A stretch of DNA of 64,000 bases from Candidatus Hydrogenedentes bacterium ADurb.Bin170 (GTDB taxonomy: Bacteria; Hydrogenedentota; Hydrogenedentia; Hydrogenedentales; CAITNO01). Numbering within the stretch: the stretch's first letter is position 1; the number at the start of each line of letters is the position of its first letter. Below are positions 51,140 through 59,463 of the stretch, in pieces. Where the stretch lies: contig MWCY01000003.1 in assembly GCA_002070275.1 (NCBI GenBank), positions 48,770-112,769 of the forward strand, given 5' to 3'. Under the pieces are notes generated by a model. It was not told the DNA's origin. It was given only the letters and a program-made list of their open reading frames with translations, and did no database searches. The translations under genes and the position numbers were made by a program.

Positions 51140-52570
51140 ATGCAATATGAAGCAGTCATCGGCATGGAAGTCCATGTTGAAATTAATTGTCATTCAAAAG
51201 TGTTTTGCAGCTGCCCTAGTGCCTTTGATGCTGCGCCCAATTCCCAGGTCTGCCCGGGTTGTCTTGGCATGCCCGGTGCCCTTCCTGTGCTTAACCGCAA
51301 GATGGTGGATAAATCCATTGCTGTGGGTCTCGCTTTGAACTGCCAGATCGCACGCAGCACCCGGATGGACAGGAAAAATTATTTTTATCCTGATCTTGCC
51401 AGAAACTACCAGATCAGTCAGGACGATCAGCCTTTATGTTATGCAGGCTATATTGACGTTGACGTGGAAGGCCGGAAAAAACGAATCCGCATAACCAGGG
51501 CGCATGTGGAAGAGGATACCGCAAGAAACAGCCACACTCAGGCAGGCGGGCAAAGCGGCATTGACTTTAACCGCAGCGGGCTCTCTCTGCTGGAAATCGT
51601 AACAGAGCCTGATATCAGAAGTGCTCAGGAAGCCTTCGCCTACCTCACGTCCCTGAAGCAACTGCTCCAGTACTTGGACGTAAGCGACTGCAATATGGAA
51701 GAGGGATCCTTGCGCGCCGAAGCAAATATCAGTGTTCGCCCCGTTGGCGCAGAATACTACGGAACAAAAACAGAAGTGAAAAACGTTGCCTCTTTCTCCG
51801 GCACCCAGAAAGCCATCGAATACGAAGTTGAGAGGCAGATCGAAGTGCTGAACTCTGGCGGTAAAGTGGTGCAGGAAACGCGGGGCTGGGATGCTGATAA
51901 AGGCATCACCGTTTCACAGCGCCTCAAGGAATCAGCCCATGAGTACCGCTATTTCCCTGAACCCGATATACCGCCTATCGTAGTGGATGAAGCCTGGATC
52001 GAGCAAATCAGGAAAGAACTTCCGGAATTCCCGATAGCACGAAAGGAACGCTTTCAAAGCCAGTACGGTTTAAGCCTCTATGACGCACAAGTCCTGACTT
52101 TTAGCCGTGCCATGGCAGATTTTTATGAAGCGATTGTGTCCGCCGGAGCCGATCCGAAGAAAGCAGCAAACTGGCTTATGGTAGAATTGCAGGCATTGCT
52201 TTCGGATACGAAACTGGACATCAGCGCCAGCCCGGTCAGTCCGGCTTCTCTGGCGGAACTTCTCGCCCTGATCGAAACAGGCATTATCAACGGCAAGATC
52301 GCGAAAGAAGTTCTGGTTGAGATGTTTAAATCAGGCGCAGCGCCCAAAAAGATCGTTGAGGAAAAAGGGCTCGGTCAAATAAGCGACAGTAAAGCGCTTG
52401 AAGAAACAATACGCGCCATTATAGAAGCAAATCCCGGGCAGGCCGCTGATTATCGCGCGGGAAAAGAAAAACTTTTTGACTATTTCGTGGGTCAAGTAAT
52501 GAAAGCCACGCGAGGTAAAGGAAATCCTCAACTGGTAAATGAAATACTTAGACGTGAACTTGATTCTTAA
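51140..52570 (+). CDS. gatB: Aspartyl/glutamyl-tRNA amidotransferase subunit B
   Basis: This 476-residue kinase-amidotransferase subunit begins YEAVIGMEVHVEI and holds the zinc-like motif CSCPSAF...CPGCLGMPGALP. It continues with KNYFYPDLARNYQISQ and EEGSLRAEANISVRP, and its C-terminal YqeY-like tail binds tRNA. It follows gatA by eleven bases with GAGGAA as ribosome site. The rsfS gene follows 26 bases later. Confidence 0.97.
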   Translation: MQYEAVIGMEVHVEINCHSKVFCSCPSAFDAAPNSQVCPGCLGMPGALPVLNRKMVDKSIAVGLALNCQIARSTRMDRKNYFYPDLARNYQISQDDQPLCYAGYIDVDVEGRKKRIRITRAHVEEDTARNSHTQAGGQSGIDFNRSGLSLLEIVTEPDIRSAQEAFAYLTSLKQLLQYLDVSDCNMEEGSLRAEANISVRPVGAEYYGTKTEVKNVASFSGTQKAIEYEVERQIEVLNSGGKVVQETRGWDADKGITVSQRLKESAHEYRYFPEPDIPPIVVDEAWIEQIRKELPEFPIARKERFQSQYGLSLYDAQVLTFSRAMADFYEAIVSAGADPKKAANWLMVELQALLSDTKLDISASPVSPASLAELLALIETGIINGKIAKEVLVEMFKSGAAPKKIVEEKGLGQISDSKALEETIRAIIEANPGQAADYRAGKEKLFDYFVGQVMKATRGKGNPQLVNEILRRELDS

Positions 52571-52596
52571 GTGCCCCGTCAATAGAATACGGTGAA

Positions 52597-52974
52597 ATGC
52601 CAAATCAACTTAACGAAAAAGACAAATTGGTGAAAAAAGTTCAGCAGGCAGCGGAAGGGTTGCTGTCTAAAAAAGCACTGGACATCAAAGCGCATCTTGT
52701 ATCCGGGGCGACATTGATTGCGGATGCTTTCGTCTTTTGCTCGGCGAACAGTGCTGTGCATCTGAAAGCAGTTGCCAATGGTGCCCGTGAATGGATGCGC
52801 GACGGAGGCTATGAGATTCTCCGGGTAGAAGGAGATCATCAGAGTGGATGGCTGATTCTGGACTACGGCGATGTGATTATTCATATTTTCAGAGCGGAAG
52901 CACGTGCGTTTTATGAACTTGACAAGCTATGGGCGGACACTCCCGAAATCCCGCTGGCTCTTGACATAAACTGA
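52597..52974 (+). CDS. rsfS: Ribosomal silencing factor RsfS
   Basis: This 125-residue protein is of the RsfS/Iojap family: an alpha/beta fold with ALDIKAHLVSGATLIADAFVFCSANS, then LRVEGDHQSGWLILDYGDVIIHIF and the conserved FYELDKLW near the end. It binds L14 of the large subunit and blocks joining of the subunits during starvation. It is in the gatCAB operon and followed by a Ser/Thr kinase. Confidence 0.93.
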   Translation: MPNQLNEKDKLVKKVQQAAEGLLSKKALDIKAHLVSGATLIADAFVFCSANSAVHLKAVANGAREWMRDGGYEILRVEGDHQSGWLILDYGDVIIHIFRAEARAFYELDKLWADTPEIPLALDIN

Positions 52975-52991
52975 TAAGGAGAGGCTGTCAC

Positions 52992-53831
52992 ATGGACAGT
53001 CAGTACACGCCTGATATTCAACAGCTATACCACTTTAAACTGCAGAGGATTCTCGGCGAAGGCGGTACAGGCAGAGTTTATCTTGGCGTAGACATGAAAA
53101 AAGGCACACCTGTTGCCCTTAAACTCTTCCGGGAAAACTTTTTCAGAAACCGCCTGCACGTGCGCGATCTTGCAAAAAGCGTCACCAAATTCAAGCGGTT
53201 CAAAAACAATAACGTAGTCCAGATTTATGATTTTTACGACGGCGATGAAGGTCGCTGTATGATCATGGAATACGTGGACGGGCCGAGCATGAAATGGTAT
53301 ATCCTGAATCGGCCTTACAATCTGGCGGAACGGGTGAATGTAGCGATCCAGATTTGCAGGGGCATGCAGTACCTGCATGATAAAGGGTGTGTCCACCACG
53401 ACTTCAAGCCAGCCAACGTCCTTTTTACCCGGACCGGCGTTGTTAAAATCGCCGACTTTTCCCTCTACGGAAGCAGTTTTCTTCTGGAGCTCATCGATAA
53501 AAACATTGGCGAACAGATTACGCCCATGTTTGTGGCGCCTGAGTTTATCCGAAAGGAAAAAGTAACGGCGCAAAGTGACATCTATTCCATGGGCATTTCT
53601 TTTTATATGCTTTTCACCTCAAAGGTCCCTTTTCCCGTGGATAATATCCGCAAACTTTATCAGTGTCACCTGGCAGTAATGCCAGACCACCCTTCACTTG
53701 CCGCTCCTGAATGTCCCAATGCAATCGGTGACATTATCATGAAAATGCTTGCGAAAAGACCGGAAGCCCGTTTTTCAGACTGCGACGAGTTGGCGGTGGC
53801 ACTTGCACAGACGCAGCGCAGTCGCATCTGA
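52992..53831 (+). CDS. Small Hanks-type serine/threonine protein kinase
   Basis: The 279-residue product is almost only a kinase domain. The Gly loop GEGGTGRV is at 22-29, Lys44 in VALKLF, and the catalytic loop HHDFKPAN (Asp137, Lys139, Asn142) uses HHD in place of HRD. The metal motif is DFS (155-157) rather than DFG, and APEF follows. All core catalytic residues remain, so activity is likely. There is no PASTA, TPR or membrane part. The gene has AAGGAGAGG before its ATG and lies 17 bases after rsfS. Its substrates are unknown; a ribosome or translation role is inference from context. Confidence 0.88.
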   Translation: MDSQYTPDIQQLYHFKLQRILGEGGTGRVYLGVDMKKGTPVALKLFRENFFRNRLHVRDLAKSVTKFKRFKNNNVVQIYDFYDGDEGRCMIMEYVDGPSMKWYILNRPYNLAERVNVAIQICRGMQYLHDKGCVHHDFKPANVLFTRTGVVKIADFSLYGSSFLLELIDKNIGEQITPMFVAPEFIRKEKVTAQSDIYSMGISFYMLFTSKVPFPVDNIRKLYQCHLAVMPDHPSLAAPECPNAIGDIIMKMLAKRPEARFSDCDELAVALAQTQRSRI

Positions 53832-53973
53832 TTTTTCATTTTACTGATCTGTGTTGCTGGATAGCGTTGCGTTTATCTTCTCTTTTCATTACAATGCAAA
53901 AAGCGACGGTGAAAAACACCACCTGTTTTCCGTTTTTATAGTAGTATTTTGCAAAAAAAATTGAAAGGCTGGC

Positions 53974-55011
53974 ATGAAAAGAAAACTTCGCATAGGAATT
54001 ATCGGCTGTGGCGCTATTGCTCAGGAATTGCATATTCCCGAATATCTGGATAGCGGAGAAGCGGAGATCATTGCGCTCAGCGATACTGATCTGAAAAAAG
54101 CACAGGCAGCGAATGAGCGATATTCTCTGAATGCCCAACTTTTCCCCTCATATAAAGACATGCTCAAAAAAGCCGCCCCTGATGCTGTGTCCGTATGCCT
54201 GCCTAATTACCTGCATTGCGCCGCTACCTGTGATGCACTGCAGGCAGGCTGCCATGTACTTGTTGAAAAGCCCATGGCTGCCAGCATGGCAGAAGCACGT
54301 AAAATGGTCGCTTTTGCAGACAAATATAAAAAGCTGCTGGCAGTCAATCAGAGCCAGCGACTCTACCCTGCGCATATCAAGGCGAAAGAAGTGCTGGACA
54401 GCGGCATTCTTGGAAAAGTGCTGCACGTAACCGCCATGTTCGGTCATGCAGGGCCGGAACATTGGAGCCCATCGGGAAAATGGTTCTTCAACAAAAAACA
54501 GGCGCGCTTCGGTGCGATGGCAGATCTGGGTGTTCATAAAGCCGATCTTATCCGCTTTCTCACTGGCAAAGAAGTGGCGGAAGTCAATGCCTTCTATGAA
54601 TGTCTGGAGAAAAAAGGCGCTACAGTAGAAGACAATTTTGTTTCCACTTTAAAGTTTTCTGATGGAACCATCGGTACGCTTTCCGCTTCCTGGACTGTCA
54701 AAGGCATCGATGCCAACTACACAATCCTGCATTGCACCAATGGCACCCTGCGCGTCTGCCTGCTTCCCGACCGGCCGCTTGTTGCCAATCTTGTCAATCC
54801 CGAATGTGAGATTGTGTTTAAGGTTCCCGAACCCCCGTCCAATACGAATCTTGGCTGGGGACTCGACACAGGCGGTCATTTCTGCCGAGCCATTAAAGGC
54901 GACGAACCTCTTTTCTGCCCGGGCGTGGAAGGGATGAAATCCCTTGAAATCATCTTTGCAGCGGAAGAAGCGGCAAAGAAAGGACGCACAGTCAAACTGA
55001 CCCATAAATGA
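53974..55011 (+). CDS. Cytoplasmic Gfo/Idh/MocA-family oxidoreductase
   Basis: This 345-residue enzyme has the NAD(P) loop IGIIGCGAIAQELH at the start, the family motif VEKPMAASMAEARKMV near 95 and a C-terminal alpha/beta domain with ADLGVHKADLIRFLTGK. No signal peptide is present, unlike the Tat-exported relative at 9.9 kb. Members act on sugars, inositol and their derivatives. It precedes aroB by ten bases, but a role with dehydroquinate is not implied. ATG follows GAAAGG. Confidence 0.9.
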   Translation: MKRKLRIGIIGCGAIAQELHIPEYLDSGEAEIIALSDTDLKKAQAANERYSLNAQLFPSYKDMLKKAAPDAVSVCLPNYLHCAATCDALQAGCHVLVEKPMAASMAEARKMVAFADKYKKLLAVNQSQRLYPAHIKAKEVLDSGILGKVLHVTAMFGHAGPEHWSPSGKWFFNKKQARFGAMADLGVHKADLIRFLTGKEVAEVNAFYECLEKKGATVEDNFVSTLKFSDGTIGTLSASWTVKGIDANYTILHCTNGTLRVCLLPDRPLVANLVNPECEIVFKVPEPPSNTNLGWGLDTGGHFCRAIKGDEPLFCPGVEGMKSLEIIFAAEEAAKKGRTVKLTHK

Positions 55012-55021
55012 GATCGGTTCC

Positions 55022-56116
55022 ATGGCACAAACAATAACTGTCTCTTTAGGCGAACGCAGCTATCCGATCCATATCGGAGAAAACCTATTGCACCTCATTC
55101 CCGAAATGCTGCAAAAGTCCGGTATTCGCGGAAGCATAGGTGTAATTACGGATACCCATGTGGCTGAGCTGTACTTGCAGCAAACCATCTCGTTTTTGAA
55201 AGAAGCCGCTTTTCCTTGCGTCACGCACATTCTTCCGGCGGGTGAAGAAAGCAAACAACTGTCACGCATAGAAGAGATATGCGGCACTTTTCTGGAGGGG
55301 CGTCTGGACAGGGCAAGTGCTGTTGTAGCACTGGGCGGCGGAGTGGTAGGCGATATCGCCGGCTTTGCCGCTGCATGTTTTATGCGCGGCATCCCTTTTA
55401 TCCAGGTTCCGACTACCATCGTGGCGCAGGTAGATTCAAGTGTAGGTGGCAAGACAGCAGTCAATCACGCATTAGGGAAAAACACGATCGGATGCTTTCA
55501 CCAGCCCTGTGGCGTTGTCATAGACATGACCGTTTTAAAAACACTCCCGCCCCGGGAATTGCGTGCAGGCTGTGCTGAGATTATTAAACACGGAGTCATT
55601 CTGGATGCCGGACTTTTTAACTATATGGAAAAAGAAGCGGCATCTGTTCTAGCCTGCGATTTAAAGGCTTTGTTTTACCCCGTTGCCCGATCCTGCGAAA
55701 TAAAATCTGCTGTTGTGGCAGAAGACGAAAAGGAGCACGGGATTCGCGCTCTGTTGAATTTCGGGCATACCTTCGGTCACGCCCTTGAAACCGTCAGCAA
55801 TTATTCCACCTTTCTTCACGGCGAGGCGGTAGCCCTGGGCATGTGCGCTGCTGCGGAGCTTGGCAGACTTCTGGGCACTGCCAGTCCTGAATTTTGCTGC
55901 AGACTGCGTGCCTGCTGCCAGGCGTACGGGCTTCCGGTAGTCTGGTCTGAACTGCCCGTTAGAGAAGCATTGCAGGCAATGAAAAAAGACAAGAAAGCCC
56001 GTGCAGGCACTTTGAAGTTTATTGTTCCCTGTGATTTCGGCACGGTAGAACAGCGGACGGATATCACCGAAGAGCTTGCCGGGAAGGCGCTGGAGTCCCT
56101 GCTCAGAGAAAGCTAA
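55022..56116 (+). CDS. aroB: 3-dehydroquinate synthase
   Basis: The 364-residue product has the AroB NAD site VALGGGVVGDIAGFAA near 100, PTTIVAQVDSSVGGKTAVNH near 130 and metal-binding histidines in LNFGHTFGHALE near 245 and FLHGEAVALGM. It cyclises DAHP to dehydroquinate in aromatic amino-acid and chorismate synthesis. It follows the Gfo/Idh gene and is followed 24 bases later by a TPR protein. Confidence 0.95.
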   Translation: MAQTITVSLGERSYPIHIGENLLHLIPEMLQKSGIRGSIGVITDTHVAELYLQQTISFLKEAAFPCVTHILPAGEESKQLSRIEEICGTFLEGRLDRASAVVALGGGVVGDIAGFAAACFMRGIPFIQVPTTIVAQVDSSVGGKTAVNHALGKNTIGCFHQPCGVVIDMTVLKTLPPRELRAGCAEIIKHGVILDAGLFNYMEKEAASVLACDLKALFYPVARSCEIKSAVVAEDEKEHGIRALLNFGHTFGHALETVSNYSTFLHGEAVALGMCAAAELGRLLGTASPEFCCRLRACCQAYGLPVVWSELPVREALQAMKKDKKARAGTLKFIVPCDFGTVEQRTDITEELAGKALESLLRES

Positions 56117-56140
56117 AATAACGATTCAGGAAACCCTACT

Positions 56141-56965
56141 ATGTTGTTTGGCGGAGAAACTGCAGAAAGTTATTATGAAGAGGGATTGACTTCCTCTATT
56201 AAAGGGGACTACGAACAGGCGCTTGTCTTTTTTCACAAGGCGCTTTCGTTAAATCCCGTTTTTGCAGCAGCACATCACCAAATAGCCAAAACACATATCC
56301 GTCTGGGCGCCTTTCAAAAAGCCATAGACGCACTGAATCAGGCGGTTGCCCTGATGGGCAGAAAAACTTCCGCTCTTGCCGATCTTGCCCAGGCATACTA
56401 TCTGCTAGGCAAGGTTAAAGAGGCACGCACCATTTTTTCAGAAATTCTTCAGATTAGCGAAAAAGATACACGGGGTGTGCTGGGGCTCGCCTTTTGTGCC
56501 TTTGCTGATGAACAGTGGGTTACGGCCATTAATCTTGTTCAACATGCCTCAACACTGGGACGGCTTCATTTCGATGCACATTTTCTGATTGCCCGTGCAG
56601 CAGCTAAAACAGGCGCTGAAGACATCGCCGGGTTCCATTTTCAGCAGGCTCTGGAGCAAATGAACCACACCCTGGAAATCACGGAAGAGCAAGTCACGGG
56701 CTACTTTCTGCGTGGCCTTGTGCACGCCTCCATGGGAGGTCTGCTTGATGCGCTGCGTGATATGGATAGTGCCTTGCGGTACATCGATCCTGATAAAAAT
56801 TATTTTGCTTACAACCATTTTTTTAATAAAGTGGAAATTCTTGTACAAAAAGGCGTACTTTTAAAAGACCTGAACCGGATCAGAGAAGCAAAAGAAACAG
56901 GAGAACAAATACTGGCACTGGCGCCAGATAACCAGACCGGGATGATGCTCGCTTCTCTTTCATGA
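56141..56965 (+). CDS. TPR-repeat protein
   Basis: This 274-residue protein is made of about six to seven TPR units. Clear ones start near 8 (YYEEGLTSSIKGDYEQALVF), 42 (AAHHQIAKTHIRLGAFQKAI) and 77 (ALADLAQAYYLLGKVKEART); a later one is near 187 (GYFLRGLVHASMGGLLDALR). No signal peptide or membrane helix is seen, so it is probably a cytoplasmic scaffold. It has AGGAA before the ATG. Its partner may be the next gene, whose start is 21 bases after it. No specific function can be given. Confidence 0.85.
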   Translation: MLFGGETAESYYEEGLTSSIKGDYEQALVFFHKALSLNPVFAAAHHQIAKTHIRLGAFQKAIDALNQAVALMGRKTSALADLAQAYYLLGKVKEARTIFSEILQISEKDTRGVLGLAFCAFADEQWVTAINLVQHASTLGRLHFDAHFLIARAAAKTGAEDIAGFHFQQALEQMNHTLEITEEQVTGYFLRGLVHASMGGLLDALRDMDSALRYIDPDKNYFAYNHFFNKVEILVQKGVLLKDLNRIREAKETGEQILALAPDNQTGMMLASLS

Positions 56966-56986
56966 TCGCATTTGAAAGGATTGCCT

Positions 56987-57577
56987 GTGAGTGATGTTAG
57001 CCTTCAACTGGTGCGCGAGTATTTTGAACTGAATTTTTTTTACATCCTGCCTCACTGGGGAATCGTCGCCGGGCAAACCAAAGAACTGGAAACAGGGTCA
57101 TCTCTTCTCTTTGTGGAGCAGCAGGGGAAACCGAATCGCGCTGAACCTGAATTTTTATTGCGTTCCGGCGATATCGCCGCTCTGCATCGCGCTGCCGTCG
57201 AAGTGCGTGCCTGGCATGGCGGCAAACTCTACTCTTCCGCTATTGGCGCCACTTCCCTCTTTTCCCGGGTTGCTTCGCGCCAGACCCACGACCTTGCAAC
57301 CGCCCTTTTTAAATCGGACAACTATAAGATTGTTCTGGTCGTTTCCGAACTCCCCATTTCTGAACCTGCGAAAAAAGCCGCTCTGGAAAAACTGCATGCC
57401 CGCGGTATTCACCATGTCATTGAGTTTAGGACAATTCTGGGCGACCTGCTCAGGCAGATTTCGGCTCAGGGTAATTATGGACCTTCGAAAACGCTGCAAA
57501 CGCTTAAACTGCTCAAGCGGTACGGCTTCATTCACCCTGAAGAGCTGAGGCAGCTTAATCTGCCTCTGGATTCGTAA
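56987..57577 (+). CDS. Unknown protein next to TPR gene
   Basis: The start is placed at GTG 56987 (196 residues), six bases after AAAGGA; a TTG at 56972 is five codons earlier. The sequence has a helical N-terminus (LQLVREYFELNFFYILPHWG), beta-like segments (SLLFVEQQG, YKIVLVVSELP), and a late basic helix (LKLLKRYGFIHPEELRQ). I do not recognise a family and see no catalytic motif with certainty. It is probably co-transcribed with aroB and the TPR gene, and converges with the Smg-like gene with a 27-base gap. Confidence 0.65.
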   Translation: MSDVSLQLVREYFELNFFYILPHWGIVAGQTKELETGSSLLFVEQQGKPNRAEPEFLLRSGDIAALHRAAVEVRAWHGGKLYSSAIGATSLFSRVASRQTHDLATALFKSDNYKIVLVVSELPISEPAKKAALEKLHARGIHHVIEFRTILGDLLRQISAQGNYGPSKTLQTLKLLKRYGFIHPEELRQLNLPLDS

Positions 57578-57604
57578 GAGGATGCCGGATAGCCTTTAAC
57601 AACA

Positions 57605-58060
57605 TCAATGAAAGGTCGGAGTATACCCTTCTGACACAGTTAAAAGCGCATTTTGCGCTTCGCTGTTCCTCTTGGGTGCCAGCATCACGGAAAGAGCGTA
57701 TTCCAGATCGTCCTTATCTGCCCGACCATCGGAATGCTGGATGTTTTCCAGAAGTGCTTCCCTTTCCATCGGGTCAAGAAGCCCCATTTGCTCAAGCTTT
57801 GAAATGGTTTCCATCACCTCTTCCTGAATTTTAAAAGATTCAAAGACATTGAGATGGCGCCGGGCGGGAAACTTCAGGTCAAAAGACATCTTACCCTGCA
57901 TGCCTGAAGAAACAAATTCAAAGGCTACATTTATATCCTTCTCTTTAAAGCCATCTTTCTGCAGCTCTGCACGCAGCACGTCGCCCACAGACACTGCGCC
58001 GTTAGAGGCCGCAATGCGCTGCATAATAATAGTAACCAGATTTTGAACGTCGTTTTTCAT
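57605..58060 (-). CDS. Unknown protein with Smg/DUF494-like features
   Basis: This 151-residue protein is mostly helical. The pair LGLLDPMEREALLENI followed by a late DDLEYALSVML recalls the C-terminal half of Smg (DUF494), where GILDP..RE is followed by a conserved LKWVVLMVL. The N-terminal part (DVLRAELQKDGFKEKDINVAFEF) fits the Smg winged-helix start. The resemblance is weak, and no function is known even for Smg. It diverges from the SfsA fusion. Confidence 0.6.
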   Translation of the reverse strand: MKNDVQNLVTIIMQRIAASNGAVSVGDVLRAELQKDGFKEKDINVAFEFVSSGMQGKMSFDLKFPARRHLNVFESFKIQEEVMETISKLEQMGLLDPMEREALLENIQHSDGRADKDDLEYALSVMLAPKRNSEAQNALLTVSEGYTPTFH

Positions 58061-58166
58061 TGAATGCTCCGGAAGGATAACCTCTGCAAGTTTCCTGCAT
58101 ATTGTACTTTTGTTTCGCCATATGAATCAAAAGAGAGCCTTCCAGCGCACTATAAGGCTTCTTCCA

Positions 58167-58175
58167 TGCTATACT
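58167..58175 (+). promoter_or_regulatory. Extended -10 element before the SfsA fusion gene
   Basis: TG-C-TATACT lies 29 bases before ATG 58204 and 62 before ATG 58237. There is no good -35. The local ATGCTATACT equals that before the PagL-like gene. Confidence 0.4.
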
Positions 58176-58236
58176 TCTACTATTCGTCTTTCTGTTATCA
58201 ACGATGATTGAGTTTGCAGCACTTCAGGTCTTTTCT

Positions 58237-59409
58237 ATGGCAAGCTATACACTTTCCGCCTTCCATGAGCCTCTTATTAAAGTGCGCTTTCAGGAGCGCC
58301 CCAACCGCTTTCTTGTGCGCGGAATCGATGCCCAAAAACAGGAATACCTCGCTTTTCTGCCTAATCCGGGGCGGCTTTCCGAACTGCTTCTGCCGGATAC
58401 ATGCATTTACCTTATTAAAAAATCTCCTTCTCAAAAAGAACGGGCGACGGACTTCACCGCAATCGCTGTCGAGCGGGACGGCGTTCCTGTTATGCTGCAC
58501 ACACACCTTTGCAACGATATGGTGGAAGTACTTCTGAAAAAACAAAAAGTTCCTGGATTGGAAAAGGCTTCTATAGTCCGCCGTGAAGTGAAGTTCGGGA
58601 AAAGTCGTTTTGATTTCCTGCTGCAGGACCAGGCAGGCGAAATTTATCTTGAAGTTAAGTCCTGTACCCTTTTCGGAAGCGGAATCGCCATGTTCCCTGA
58701 TGCAGTCACTGAGCGGGGTACAAGGCATTTAATGGAGCTTGCACACCTAGCCGAGACCTCACAGTTCCGATGCTGCGTCCTTTTTGTCGTGCAAACAGAT
58801 ACTGCACGTTATTTTATGCCGGATTATCACACGGACCCTGTTTTTGCCGGGACCATGGTTCAAACCAAAGATCTGCTCCGGTATGTGCCTTTGCCTGTAG
58901 CCTGGAACAGCGACATGTCTTTCACAGCCGGGCGCAAGCCTTTGCAAATTCCATGGTCATACATTCAGAAGGAGAATGAAGATCGGGGTGCCTATTTACT
59001 GGTTCTGAAACTGGAAAAGGACAGTGCTGTGACTATTGGAGCACTGGGAACCTTTACATTTAAAGCCGGTTATTATCTGTATGTCGGCAGCGCTCTGGGA
59101 AATTTATCAGCCCGTATCGCCCGGCATAAAAGGCCGCTGAAGCGCTTTCACTGGCATATTGATTACTTGCGTCAGGTTGCAAAAAACGTTGACGCTTTCC
59201 CCATACGAAGTTCCAGCAATATCGAGTGCGCTCTGGCTGACGCTTTACGTCCTTTATACGAGACGCCTCTTCCCCGTTTTGGAAGTTCGGACTGCACCTG
59301 CAGGAGCCACCTGTTCCGATCTTCTTCCTATCCGGTGCATGATGCTGAGTTTCACACTGTTCTGCAGCGCTTTCGTATGCAGAAGCCACCGGAGAACACT
59401 TTGATCTGA
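58237..59409 (+). CDS. sfsA: SfsA-DUF123 fusion protein
   Basis: The product has 390 residues from ATG 58237; an ATG at 58204 would add 11 residues without a ribosome site. Residues about 1-225 are SfsA: FQERPNRFLVRG, LPNPGRLSELLLP and FLLQDQAGEIYLEVKSCTLF, with the PD-(D/E)xK-like nuclease core ending in EVKSCT. Residues about 250-385 are DUF123: GAYLLVLKLEKD, AGYYLYVGSALGNLSARIARH and HWHIDYL, which resembles a GIY-YIG fold. SfsA is thought to be a DNA/RNA nuclease or a sugar gene activator; DUF123 function is unknown. The two are usually separate proteins, and this fusion suggests a two-domain nucleic-acid enzyme. Confidence 0.88.
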   Translation: MASYTLSAFHEPLIKVRFQERPNRFLVRGIDAQKQEYLAFLPNPGRLSELLLPDTCIYLIKKSPSQKERATDFTAIAVERDGVPVMLHTHLCNDMVEVLLKKQKVPGLEKASIVRREVKFGKSRFDFLLQDQAGEIYLEVKSCTLFGSGIAMFPDAVTERGTRHLMELAHLAETSQFRCCVLFVVQTDTARYFMPDYHTDPVFAGTMVQTKDLLRYVPLPVAWNSDMSFTAGRKPLQIPWSYIQKENEDRGAYLLVLKLEKDSAVTIGALGTFTFKAGYYLYVGSALGNLSARIARHKRPLKRFHWHIDYLRQVAKNVDAFPIRSSSNIECALADALRPLYETPLPRFGSSDCTCRSHLFRSSSYPVHDAEFHTVLQRFRMQKPPENTLI

Positions 59410-59463
59410 ACTGCTTTTTCTGTTTCAATATAAGCACTGCAAGCCAAATTTCCGGAATCACCA

